Shown in pieces: positions 1 through 6,849 of a stretch of 8,927 nt of DNA. The translations under genes and the position numbers were made by a program. This DNA is from Candidatus Sulfotelmatobacter sp. (GTDB lineage Bacteria > Acidobacteriota > Terriglobia > Terriglobales > Acidobacteriaceae): contig JASIKQ010000184.1 in NCBI GenBank assembly GCA_030049565.1, positions 1 through 8,927 on the forward strand, read 5' to 3'. How positions within the stretch are numbered: the first letter of the stretch is position 1; every line of letters begins with the position of its first letter. A model generated the notes under the pieces. It worked only from the letters and a program-made list of their open reading frames with translations. It was not told the DNA's origin and made no database searches.

Positions 1-179
1 TTCCTCCAACTTCGCAGAATCAGAAGCGAATCGAGGACGATCTCAGGCACTTTGTCATCCAGGTTGCGATCCGGCCGACTGAAGAGATCACCTGGAAGTG
101 CGAGCAGGCGGTGCGCAACTACGATCCCTGCATTTCTTGCGCGACGCATTTCCTTCGTCTGCATCTGGAGCGTGATTAA
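1..179 (+). CDS. [NiFe]-hydrogenase large (catalytic) subunit, C-terminal end only
   Basis: The frame opens at base 3 and runs off the left edge, so only the last 58 residues are present. They include PPTSQNQ, then an Asp/Glu-rich helix, then the C-terminal nickel-binding motif DPCISCATH (codons 123-149), whose two cysteines ligate the Ni-Fe centre in this family. The His of DPCxxCxxH is the usual cleavage point for the maturation endopeptidase, and here it is followed by a tail of only nine residues (FLRLHLERD). The PTSQNQ block and the SCATH form resemble soluble group 3 hydrogenases, possibly 3b; this subgroup call is inference. The protease gene follows immediately, which fits one transcription unit. 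The stop is TAA at 177-179. The rest of the operon lies left of the window. Confidence 0.9.
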   Translation, partial: PPTSQNQKRIEDDLRHFVIQVAIRPTEEITWKCEQAVRNYDPCISCATHFLRLHLERD

Positions 180-196
180 ACTTGGCCCTTCGCCCC

Positions 197-670
197 ATGC
201 CCGTTGGCATCATCGGCTGCGGCAACTTGGATTTCGGAGACGACGCCGCTGGTCTGCTTGTCGCCCGCCGCCTACGAACGCTAGGTGTCGAAGCCCGCGG
301 TGTTCAAGTCATCGAACAAAGCGGCGAGAGCTTTTCTTTGATCGACTCCTGGACCGGCTTTGAAGAAGTCATTCTGGTGGATGCTACTGTTCCCAACGGA
401 TCACCCGGTCGAGTTCGGATATGGAATGCACACGCTGATAGACTGCCTGAAGATTTCCCTCCCTGCTCAACGCATGTGTTCGGCGTACGTGAAGCGGTGG
501 AATTGGCACGCGCCATCAACTGTCTGCCGCGGACCCTGCTGATTTATGGCATCGAGGGCAAACAGTTTTGCCTACGCGCACCAATTTCACCGGAACTCGA
601 GTGCGCCATCGCATTCGTGGCGCAGCGTCTCTCTGCGCGGGTTTCCAACTCATCGATTGAAGCCCTATAG
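197..670 (+). CDS. Hydrogenase maturation endopeptidase (HybD/HycI family, peptidase M52)
   Basis: Members of this family cut the C-terminal tail off the hydrogenase large subunit after nickel insertion. The 157-residue protein has the N-terminal GCGNLDFGDDAAG loop. Counting from the ATG at 197, the nickel-sensing residues fall at D16, D62 (ILVDAT) and H93 (STHVFG), the same positions as E/D16, D62 and H93 of the E. coli enzymes, which supports this start. A TTG at 182 in the same frame is an alternative start five codons upstream, only 2 nt after the large-subunit stop, and a GGAG at 167-170 would suit it better. The YGIEG motif near residue 118 is also typical. The gene follows its substrate gene, so coupled translation is likely. 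The stop is TAG. Confidence 0.92.
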   Translation: MPVGIIGCGNLDFGDDAAGLLVARRLRTLGVEARGVQVIEQSGESFSLIDSWTGFEEVILVDATVPNGSPGRVRIWNAHADRLPEDFPPCSTHVFGVREAVELARAINCLPRTLLIYGIEGKQFCLRAPISPELECAIAFVAQRLSARVSNSSIEAL

Positions 671-744
671 AATCTGTTCTTTTCTCCTGAACCTCCCGAT
701 TCGACCCGCTAAGAGGATAACTCCTGGATCGTCGGCAACCCTTC

Positions 745-762
745 CTTACCGGATTAGGTAAG
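745..762. terminator. Weak hairpin between convergent genes
   Basis: CTTACC and GGTAAG form a 6-bp stem around a 6-nt loop in the 101-bp gap between the convergent protease and VOC genes. Its position suits a bidirectional terminator, but there is no U-tract on either side. It may be chance. Confidence 0.25.
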
Positions 763-771
763 AGTAGTCCG

Positions 772-1128
772 TTACTCGTCCATTGGGTTCGATAAACGGG
801 CTGGGTGTTTGGGGTCGGTAAATTCGAGAAGTTCGATGGGCGCGCCGTTCTCGACGATGAATGCGACGCGGACACCGTCGGATGGGCTGTTCGGGGGAAT
901 CAGGATTTCGCGGCCAGCCAGCTCGGAGGAGAGGTCGGTCACTTCAAAGGCGACGTGCGGCACTCGTCGGACAAGGTCGGGAACCGCCGCCTCCGCTTCG
1001 AAGCGCATCCATTCCACGCCGAATTCGCTTTTCTGGTGACTGACGACAAAAACTTTCAGGTGTTTCAAGTGGGTCTCCCCAGGCTTCGATTCAGTAGTGG
1101 GAATCCCGATGTGGTGATACCGGCGCAT
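772..1128 (-). CDS. VOC-superfamily (glyoxalase/bleomycin-resistance fold) protein
   Basis: This is a 118-residue single-module protein. It starts with the strand MRRYHHIGIPT, has a central PHVAFEV strand and ends with the PIELLEF strand, which is the beta-alpha-beta-beta-beta pattern of VOC proteins. Candidate metal ligands are H6, H58 and E99 or E102. Active VOC enzymes usually pair two such modules, so this protein would probably dimerise. The substrate is unknown; lyase, dioxygenase-like or binding roles are all possible. The frame is open back to 1209, but the ATG at 1126-1128 is chosen because GGAG sits 8 nt upstream and a promoter lies at 1157-1185. It is monocistronic and convergent with the hydrogenase genes. 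Confidence 0.8.
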   Translation of the reverse strand: MRRYHHIGIPTTESKPGETHLKHLKVFVVSHQKSEFGVEWMRFEAEAAVPDLVRRVPHVAFEVTDLSSELAGREILIPPNSPSDGVRVAFIVENGAPIELLEFTDPKHPARLSNPMDE

Positions 1129-1156
1129 TGTTTTTTCTCCGGGGGACTGGCGCAAG

Positions 1157-1185
1157 ATTCTACTCTTTTCGTTACCGCGTTTGAA
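1157..1185 (-). promoter_or_regulatory. Putative sigma-70 promoter of the VOC gene
   Basis: On the minus strand, TTCAAA (1180-1185) is followed after 17 bp by TAGAAT (1157-1162), a 4/6 and a 5/6 match to consensus. Transcription would start near 1150, giving a leader of about 22 nt that contains the GGAG ribosome site. This also argues against the longer upstream start at 1209. Confidence 0.5.
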
Positions 1186-1203
1186 TCGCTCCGAGCCTTC
1201 GGA

Positions 1204-1400
1204 AAGCACAATCGGGCAGAGCTGGGTAGCACCTCACCCAACTGCTCAAATCAATCGGACGTGTAGTCGGCGGTCCGGAAGTTGGCCACAAACGGGGTTC
1301 GAGGAAGTCTGCACTTCCCACAAGCCGTCTTCTGGCACCGCATAACTTCTGTTTGCCCGTCATCCACTGAGTTTTCTAACTGAGGAAGTTTCGATGCATC
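1204..1400. other. Intergenic stretch without a supportable gene
   Basis: This stretch lies between the promoter region of the VOC gene and the end of the propeller fragment. The best candidate is a 30-codon minus-strand frame (1251-1343) with a CQKTACGKC cysteine cluster. It has no good ribosome site, so I do not call it a gene. Confidence 0.5.
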
Positions 1401-1856
1401 CTACGGTCTGGACTCTTGCAGCAGCACGACATCGGAATCGGTGTGGCCGCGGACCAAACCCAGCTTGCTGCCGTCGAAAGACCAGTGAAAGTCCCTGATT
1501 TGTTCCGATTTGAAGTTGGTGATCTGCTTTCCCGAAGAACCGTCGAGAGGCTGGAGCCAGAGGTTATCCACGTCCTGATCGCGGACAGGATAGACGACAG
1601 CTTTGCCGTCATGGGTGAAGCGTACAGCCCGAGCCGTCGGGATTGGGCGTTGCAGGTCCAGAAGTTTCGTGTTCTGCGGAGAATCGACTGGGACCAGTGC
1701 CAGCTTCTTCTTGGGGTCGCTGGACAAGAAAGTTGTAAAGGCCGCCAGCCTGCCGTCAGGCGAGATGTCGAAATTGTAGGCAGGAAGCTCGGAGTCCGGC
1801 TTCCCTCCGTCCAAACTGACCTCGAGAGCGTCAAAGCCGTTTGAAACGATTATCAT
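1401..1856 (-). pseudogene. C-terminal fragment of a PD40/WD40-like beta-propeller protein (TolB-type)
   Basis: About 150 residues carry three PD40-type propeller blades: FDISPDGRLAAF, then VRFTHDGKAVVYPV with DNLWLQPLDG, then FHWSFDGSKLGLV with GHTDSDVVLL. This ending is characteristic of long acidobacterial proteins that join a Ser/Thr kinase or winged-helix domain to a TolB-like propeller. The normal proteins are several hundred residues long, so the N-terminal domain and most blades are missing. Upstream of the ATG at 1854-1856 the same frame stays open to 1955, but it becomes arginine-rich and does not look like protein. No clear ribosome site precedes the ATG. The natural C-terminus (QESRP, TAG at 1401-1403) looks intact. 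I call it a truncated remnant; expression is doubtful. Confidence 0.7.
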
Positions 1857-2158
1857 TTCTCGTTGGCCATATCGGGCTTCGCGTCCCCGAAGCCGACTTC
1901 TGGACCGTCTGGCTCTCCGCGCTTGAGCTTCCGGTTTGCCCCGTCCGGGAATCACCGTGATTCACAGGCCAAATTGTCGCTTTTGATCCTATCGATATAA
2001 GCTCTGAGACTCGCCAGCAACTGGATGGGAGCCACCCCATCCACGGCAAATCCGGGGACATAGGAAAGCGCCTCTTTTCGCAGCGATCGGGCTTTCTTTT
2101 GGAGACTTGATCCTTCGGATAAAGGGGGTGATTGAGACTTGGATGGTCTCGCCCAGGG
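1853..2158 (-). pseudogene. Unidentified reading frame interrupted by TGA
   Basis: Between TGA codons at 2159-2161 and 1853-1855 lies one frame of 101 codons broken once, by TGA at 1952-1954. The distal part (68 codons) includes YVPGFAVDGVAPIQLLASLR, and the proximal part (32 codons) includes KLKRGEPDGPEVGFGDAKPD. The proximal part has clearly higher G/C at third codon positions than the overlapping frames, which is typical of coding DNA here. The final TGA overlaps the ATG of the propeller fragment as ATGA. There is no convincing start codon in the distal part. I do not recognise the family. It may be a decayed gene or gene junction; it could also be noise. Confidence 0.3.
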
Positions 2159-2174
2159 TCAGGGGTCAATGACC
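2156..2174. repeat. Short direct and inverted repeat (GGGTCA / GGTCA-A-TGACC)
   Basis: GGGTCA occurs at 2156-2161 and again at 2163-2168. The second copy is one arm of the 11-bp palindrome GGTCA-A-TGACC (2164-2174). The site is about 58 bp upstream of the -35 box of the AAA+ gene. It could be an activator site or the remnant of a mobile-element end. Only the repeat itself is directly seen. Confidence 0.35.
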
Positions 2175-2231
2175 GTTACCGGATTTAACGCCAACCATGC
2201 GCCCAGCGCCCGCGGACCGTCCTTGCATTCA

Positions 2232-2260
2232 TTGACTTGCCCGTTTTTCAGCCCGATAAT
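2232..2260 (+). promoter_or_regulatory. Strong sigma-70-type promoter of the AAA+/receiver operon
   Basis: TTGACT (2232-2237) and GATAAT (2255-2260) are separated by exactly 17 bp, each matching consensus at 5 of 6 positions. Transcription would begin near 2267, leaving a leader of about 25 nt that contains AGGAGG at 2282-2287. The -35 lies within a 14-bp block repeated exactly in front of the kinase gene (2228-2241 and 3864-3877). Confidence 0.65.
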
Positions 2261-2291
2261 AATTGTTGGGTGAGTGTGGGCAGGAGGGAGC

Positions 2292-3404
2292 ATGCTCAAC
2301 GACCTAGCAAAGCCAGCCGTACCCTCCGCTTCCTCAGTCCAGGAACCGCCCGTCGATCTCGACCCGACCCGTCACGGCGAAGCGACACGGGATTTCGAGG
2401 CCTTCCTGCGCAACCGCATCGTCGGGCAGGACGCCGCCATCGAGGCCATCACCGAGATCTATCAAATGTTCCTGGTCGGCATGACGCCGCCTGACCGCCC
2501 AATCGGAAACTTGCTCTTCCTTGGTCCCACCGGCTCGGGCAAAACCTATCTCGTCGAAGTAGTCGCCGAAGCGCTCTTCGGCAACCGGCACGCTTTCATC
2601 AAGGTGGACTGTGCCGAATTTCAGGAGCACCACGAGATCGCAAAACTGATCGGCTCGCCACCCGGCTACATCGGCCACCGTCAGACCCAACCCATCCTCA
2701 GCCAAGAATCAGTCAATCACTGGCACACGGAGACTCTGAAACTCACGCTCCTGCTCTTCGACGAAATTGAGAAGGCCTCGGAAGCCCTGTGGCAACTTCT
2801 CCTGGGGATCCTCGACAAAGGCACGCTGACTCTCGGCGACAACACTCACGTGGATCTTTCACAAAGCTTCATCTTTCTGACCTCCAACCTGGGCGCTTCG
2901 CAGATGAGCGATCTGGTGCAGGGAGGCATGGGCTTCGCTCCGCACGACGCCATCGCGGATAAAGACCTAGACGCCAAGATCGAACGCACCGCCACGGAAG
3001 CCGCGCGAAAAAAGTTTTCGCCGGAATTCCTGAACCGTCTCGACAAGGTGGTCGTCTTCCGCACCCTGCGTCCGGAACAACTTGAGCATGTCTTGGAGTT
3101 GGAACTCGCCAAGGTGCAAAAGCGCATCATGGACGCAATGGGCCAGAGTCATTTCACCTTCCGCTGCTCGCCGGAAGTGAAAAAGTACCTGTTGAAGGAA
3201 GGCACCGACCCGAAGTACGGCGCTCGCCACCTGAAGCGTGTCATTGAACGCCGTATCGTCTACGCGATGGCCAATCTGGTTGCGACCCGCCAGATTGCCA
3301 CCGGCGACTGCATCAACGTAACCTTGAAGCCCGATGGAACGCTCGCATTCACCAAAGCAATGGCTGCTGTCGCCGAAGAATCGGCTGTAGGAGTCACGCC
3401 ATGA
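2292..3404 (+). CDS. Stand-alone ClpB-D2-like AAA+ ATPase
   Basis: This 370-residue protein consists of a flexible N-terminus of about 35 residues, one AAA_2-type ATPase module and a ClpB D2-small C-terminal domain. Visible motifs are Walker A GPTGSGKT (78-85), pore loop PPGYIG (123-128), Walker B LLLFDE (153-158), sensor 1 TSN (197-199), arginine finger in FLNRLD (R249) and sensor 2 GARHLKR (R312). All catalytic residues are intact, so ATP hydrolysis and substrate threading are expected. It lacks the N-domain, first ATPase ring and middle coiled coil of ClpB, and there is no IGF/LGF ClpP-docking loop that I can recognise. The ATG at 2292 is chosen over the GTG at 2274 because AGGAGG lies 4 nt before it. 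Its stop overlaps the next start as ATGA, so it is coupled to the receiver gene. The substrate is unknown; it could be an unfoldase or remodeller serving the receiver's pathway. Confidence 0.88.
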   Translation: MLNDLAKPAVPSASSVQEPPVDLDPTRHGEATRDFEAFLRNRIVGQDAAIEAITEIYQMFLVGMTPPDRPIGNLLFLGPTGSGKTYLVEVVAEALFGNRHAFIKVDCAEFQEHHEIAKLIGSPPGYIGHRQTQPILSQESVNHWHTETLKLTLLLFDEIEKASEALWQLLLGILDKGTLTLGDNTHVDLSQSFIFLTSNLGASQMSDLVQGGMGFAPHDAIADKDLDAKIERTATEAARKKFSPEFLNRLDKVVVFRTLRPEQLEHVLELELAKVQKRIMDAMGQSHFTFRCSPEVKKYLLKEGTDPKYGARHLKRVIERRIVYAMANLVATRQIATGDCINVTLKPDGTLAFTKAMAAVAEESAVGVTP

Positions 3405-3778
3405 AAAAGATCCTAGTGGTTGACGACGATGAAATGCTCTGCCGCTTCGCCTGCGACATCCTGACTGCTCAGGGCTATCGCGCCATTCCGGCCATAAGCG
3501 CGTCGGAAGCCTTGGATGCTTTCGATCGAGAGCGGTTCGATCTTTTGGTGACCAATTCCCACATGCCCGGCATGAGCGGCGTGGAACTGGCGCGGGCCGT
3601 GCGTGGCAAGATTCCTGGCTTCCCCGTGATCGTGATGACCGCCTACGAGCCGGTGGAATGTGAACACGTGAAGTTGTGGCTTCCCAAGGAATATCTCTTC
3701 CCGTCGCTGGTCGAAAAGATTGATCTCTTCCTTTCGGAACTCGAAGCGGATGTCGAGAAAACCATTGTGACGAAGTAA
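3401..3778 (+). CDS. Single-domain response-regulator receiver with Asn at the phospho-acceptor site
   Basis: The 125 residues form a CheY-like receiver with no output domain. The acidic pocket (D8-D10 in LVVDDDE), the VTNSHMPGMSG loop (residues 50-60), T80 (VIVMTAY) and K96 (WLPKEY) align with the family. The Asp that is normally phosphorylated is Asn52 (codon AAT), and the usual Lys-Pro pair is rearranged to Pro-Lys-Glu. Ordinary Asp phosphorylation is therefore not expected; known Asn variants often act as constitutive or phosphorylation-independent adaptors. AGGAG at 3389-3393 lies 7 nt before the ATG, and the start overlaps the AAA+ stop by 4 nt. A partnership with the ATPase is inferred from this coupling. 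No histidine kinase is nearby. Confidence 0.88.
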   Translation: MKKILVVDDDEMLCRFACDILTAQGYRAIPAISASEALDAFDRERFDLLVTNSHMPGMSGVELARAVRGKIPGFPVIVMTAYEPVECEHVKLWLPKEYLFPSLVEKIDLFLSELEADVEKTIVTK

Positions 3779-3786
3779 TGTCTCGG

Positions 3787-3800
3787 ACCCTCGAAAGGGT
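3787..3800 (+). terminator. Small tetraloop hairpin after the receiver gene
   Basis: ACCCT-CGAA-AGGGT forms a 5-bp stem with a possible extra G-U pair, starting 9 nt after the receiver stop codon. No U-tract follows. It may act as a weak terminator or as a 3'-end stabiliser. Confidence 0.3.
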
Positions 3801-3867
3801 TGATGAGTGGTATCGCGATTTTGCGCCGCTTGACTGCCCATATTCGATGCAACGTCTTTGTCCTTCA

Positions 3868-3897
3868 TTGACTTGCCTCACCTCCTCGTCCTAAGAT
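3868..3897 (+). promoter_or_regulatory. Putative promoter of the kinase gene, near-leaderless
   Basis: TTGACT (3868-3873) and TAAGAT (3892-3897) are 18 bp apart. Initiation would fall near 3903-3905, only a few bases before the ATG at 3907. No Shine-Dalgarno sequence is present, which fits a leaderless mRNA. The -35 block is identical over 14 bp to that of the AAA+ operon. Confidence 0.45.
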
Positions 3898-3906
3898 TCC
3901 AGCCTA

Positions 3907-5415
3907 ATGATTGGCCAGACCATCTCGCACTACCGCATCATTGAAAAACTCGGCGGTGGCGGGATGGGCGTCGTGTACAAGGCGGAGGACACCGACCTCG
4001 GTCGCTTTGTCGCGCTAAAATTCCTCCCCACTGATGTAGCCCAAGACCCGCAGGCTCTCAGCCGCTTCCAGCGCGAAGCCAGAGCTGCCTCCGCCCTCAA
4101 CCATCCCAACATCTGCACCATCTACGAAATCAGCAAGCACGAGGGGCAGTCGTTCATCGCGATGGAGTTTCTGGACGGCGTGACCTTGAAACACCGCATC
4201 GGCGGCAGGCCGATGGAGATCGACGATGTACTGTCGCTAGGCTGCGAGATTGCCGACGCTCTCGATGCCGCCCATGCCGCCGGCATTGTCCATCGGGACA
4301 TTAAGCCCGCGAATATTTTTGTGACGAAGCGAGGCCACGCGAAGATTCTGGACTTCGGGCTGGCGAAAATGACGCCGTTCGGCGCACGAGCCGATCAGGC
4401 AACAGCGGCGACTGCGGTGAATGAGGAATGCCTCACCAGTCCCGGCTCGACGGTGGGCACAGTGGCGTACATGTCGCCCGAGCAGGCGAAGGGCAAAGAA
4501 CTCGACCGCCGCACCGATCTTTTCTCTTTTGGCGGTGTTCTTTACGAAATGGCAACGGGGACGGTGGCTTTCCGCGGCGAAACCTCGGCAGTGATTTTTC
4601 ACGCCATATTGGAACGCGCCCCAGTCGCGCCAGTGCGCATTAACCCTGCGATTCCACCGAAGCTCGAAGAGATCATCAACAAAGCTCTGGATAAAGATCG
4701 GGAGCTTCGATATCAAAATGCGGCGGATATGCGCGCCGATTTGAAACGCGTGCGGCGAGAACTGGAATCGGGGCGCACCCCTGTGCTGGAGGTCGGAGAG
4801 ACTGCCTCAGCAACCGCCTCAGGCAGCGGATCGGGGATTCGCTCGGCAGCGAAGAGTGAATCAACTCCCATCGCGGTGGGAGCCAGCGCCTCGTCCTCCT
4901 CGGCACCTGCGCAAAGCCGACCGAGTTCTGGCGCTGTTCCCACCCAGCCACGACCGAAATGGCAATATGCGGCATGGGCGGCGTTGGTCTGTGTCGCAGC
5001 AGCTATTGCATTCTTTCTCTACCAGCATCGCACGCACGCTATCACGGAGAAGGACTCCATCCTCGTGAACGATTTCGTGAATACCACCGGAGACGCGGTC
5101 TTTGATGGCACGCTGAAAAAAGCGTTGACTGTCGATCTGCAGCAATCGCCCTTTCTGAATGTTGTACCTGAACAGCAGGTGCAGAAGACCTTGAAATACA
5201 TGGGGCGGCCAGCAGATCAAGTCGTCACCAGCGACATCGGTCGTGAAATCTGTCAACGCGATGGGATCAAGGCAATGCTCACCGGATCCATTGCCGCAGT
5301 GGGCAGCCAATATCTCATCACCTTGGAAGCTATCAACGCCTCAACGGGAGATTCGCTCGGTCAAGTTCAGCAGCAGGCGACTGGCAAAGATGCAGTCTTG
5401 AGCAGTCTGGGCTAG
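3907..5415 (+). CDS. Eukaryotic-like Ser/Thr protein kinase with membrane segment, N-terminal part of a gene split by TAG
   Basis: The product is 502 residues. The kinase domain (about 9-270) has the glycine loop [15 protein letters not shown]-binding K38 (VALKF), helix-C E57, catalytic HRDIKPAN (129-136), DFG (149-151) and GTVAYMSPE (184-192), so it should be active. A Ser/Ala/Pro-rich linker (about 285-350) leads to one membrane helix (about 352-373), then an extracytoplasmic region of about 125 residues with an ILVNDF start, as in related acidobacterial kinases. The frame then meets TAG at 5413-5415 and continues without a frameshift into a TPR domain to 6849. The TAG is probably a nonsense mutation (a Lys AAG or Glu GAG would be one base away). 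The resulting protein would keep kinase and membrane anchor but lose its sensor or scaffold half. Confidence 0.88.
   Translation: MIGQTISHYRIIEKLGGGGMGVVYKAEDTDLGRFVALKFLPTDVAQDPQALSRFQREARAASALNHPNICTIYEISKHEGQSFIAMEFLDGVTLKHRIGGRPMEIDDVLSLGCEIADALDAAHAAGIVHRDIKPANIFVTKRGHAKILDFGLAKMTPFGARADQATAATAVNEECLTSPGSTVGTVAYMSPEQAKGKELDRRTDLFSFGGVLYEMATGTVAFRGETSAVIFHAILERAPVAPVRINPAIPPKLEEIINKALDKDRELRYQNAADMRADLKRVRRELESGRTPVLEVGETASATASGSGSGIRSAAKSESTPIAVGASASSSSAPAQSRPSSGAVPTQPRPKWQYAAWAALVCVAAAIAFFLYQHRTHAITEKDSILVNDFVNTTGDAVFDGTLKKALTVDLQQSPFLNVVPEQQVQKTLKYMGRPADQVVTSDIGREICQRDGIKAMLTGSIAAVGSQYLITLEAINASTGDSLGQVQQQATGKDAVLSSLG
5413..5415 (+). other. In-frame amber codon inside the kinase-TPR gene
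   Basis: TAG follows SSLG and is followed in the same frame by AATKLREKLGESL, an amphipathic stretch that reads smoothly into the TPR region. Nothing around it resembles a natural gene end: there is no terminator, gap or good ribosome site downstream. Without it, the frame is 980 codons. Confidence 0.75.
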
Positions 5416-5460
5416 GCTGCCACCAAGCTCCGCGAGAAACTAGGCGAGTCGCTGACCTCG

Positions 5461-6849
5461 GTGCAGAAATTCGACAAGCCGCTGGACCAGGCCACCACTT
5501 CTTCGCTGGAGGCTCTGAAGGCTTTCACGCTCGGCGATGAGCAGCACAACAAGCTGGAAGATATTGCGGCCATGCCCTTCTATCAGCGGGCAATCGAGCT
5601 CGATCCAAATTTTGCGTTTGCGCATCTGCGCCTTGGCATCGTCGCTAATAATACGGGTCAGCCATCGTTGGCGACAAAAGAAGTAGCCAAGGCTTTCGAG
5701 CTGCGTGATCGCACCAGCGAATACGAGCGGCTATACATCAGTGCCTATTACTACGATAATACCGGGCAAATAGAAAAGGATATTCAGGCCTGGGAGCTGA
5801 TGAAGCAAACCTATCCGCGGGACGAAGTTTCCCGCATTAATGTAGCGGTTTCCTATCAGGTCCTTGGGCGATATGAGAAGATGATTGAAAATTGTCTGGA
5901 GGCGATCCGCCTTCAGCCCGACACTCTCAATTGCTATCTTCAGGGTAGCCTTGCTTACCGGGCCCTCGGACGTTTCGATAATTCTGATGCTCTACTGGCG
6001 CAGGCACAGCAGCGGAATATCAAGAGCAGCAGTCTTTTTCTGTTTTTAGCGGAGTCCGCGATTCTGCATGGAGACACTGCAAAGGCGGCAAGCATGGAAG
6101 AATCGGCCAAGGCCACTCCGGAAGGTGAACTGCGGGTGCTGGGACTGGAAGCATCGCATGCTGCGGCGCTTGGTCAGTTGTCTCACGAGAGGGAGTTGCG
6201 GGCGCGTGCCGTCGAACGGGCCAAGAGTCTGGGCGTTGCAGATGTAGCCGCAGACCAGTTGACGGACGAAGCGGAGACAGATGCGGCATTTGGGTATTCT
6301 TCCCGGGCTGCTGAGCAAACTAATGCAGCACTGGCATTGTCGCACGACCCGTCTTTCGTCGCCCGAGTTGCGTATATCTGCGCTGCGGTCGGCCAAGACC
6401 AGAAAGCGGAGTCGCTGATCGCCGAAGCCCGGAGCGCAAAGCCTGACGATACTTTCATGCAGAACATCTTTGTTCCGGAGGTGGATGCGCGATTGCAGTT
6501 GCGTCACGGTAAAGCGGCTGCCGCCGTTCAAACGCTTGCCGTTGCTCAGCCGTATGATGACGGCACGTATTTAGCAACCCACATTTTCCTGGGCGAAGCT
6601 TACTTTGCCAACGGCGCCGCGGCGAACGCCGTTCAAGAGTTCCGCAAATACTTAAGCCGCGGTGGGCTGCAGCAATTCTCGTTTTATTATCCGCTCGCGC
6701 AACTCGGCCTGGCTCGTGCTTTAGCGGCGCAGCACGATACCGCGAACGCCCGCACGGCATATCAGGATTTCTTTGCGATGTGGAAGGGCGCGGATCCCGA
6801 CCTTCCCATCCTGAAGGAGGCCAAGGCAGAGTACGCGAAGCTGCAGTAG
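5461..6849 (+). CDS. TPR-domain C-terminal half of the split kinase
   Basis: This frame is the direct continuation of the kinase frame; it is open from 5416, and 5461 is only the first GTG. About 460 residues are helical repeats of TPR type, for example AIELDPNFAFAHLRLG, AIRLQPDTLNCYLQG and LGLARALAAQHDTANARTAYQDFF near the two ends. There are at least seven recognisable helix pairs. In related kinases this half lies outside the cytoplasmic membrane and probably binds proteins. The GTG has no convincing ribosome site, so independent translation is doubtful, and no signal peptide is present. If it were made alone it would stay cytoplasmic. The stop is TAG at 6847-6849. I regard it as the orphaned 3' part of one gene. 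Confidence 0.7.
   Translation: MQKFDKPLDQATTSSLEALKAFTLGDEQHNKLEDIAAMPFYQRAIELDPNFAFAHLRLGIVANNTGQPSLATKEVAKAFELRDRTSEYERLYISAYYYDNTGQIEKDIQAWELMKQTYPRDEVSRINVAVSYQVLGRYEKMIENCLEAIRLQPDTLNCYLQGSLAYRALGRFDNSDALLAQAQQRNIKSSSLFLFLAESAILHGDTAKAASMEESAKATPEGELRVLGLEASHAAALGQLSHERELRARAVERAKSLGVADVAADQLTDEAETDAAFGYSSRAAEQTNAALALSHDPSFVARVAYICAAVGQDQKAESLIAEARSAKPDDTFMQNIFVPEVDARLQLRHGKAAAAVQTLAVAQPYDDGTYLATHIFLGEAYFANGAAANAVQEFRKYLSRGGLQQFSFYYPLAQLGLARALAAQHDTANARTAYQDFFAMWKGADPDLPILKEAKAEYAKLQ

Noticed and set aside
805..1266. Plus-strand open frame opposite the VOC gene
   Set aside because: It mirrors the VOC coding frame, lacks a domain and runs through the VOC promoter.
1251..1343. Possible 30-residue minus-strand peptide with a CQKTACGKC cluster
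   Set aside because: No ribosome site, no known family, and the frame is also open upstream by chance to the propeller stop codon.
2967..3881. Long open frame (304 codons) on the minus strand opposite the AAA+ and receiver genes
   Set aside because: It is antisense to two genes with complete catalytic motifs; its composition is Arg/Ser-rich and it has no ribosome site or recognisable domain.
5413..5415. Genome-wide recoding of TAG as an amino acid
   Set aside because: TAG is the normal final stop of at least five other genes here (protease, propeller fragment, TPR end, hydrolase, TonB receptor), so general recoding is unlikely.
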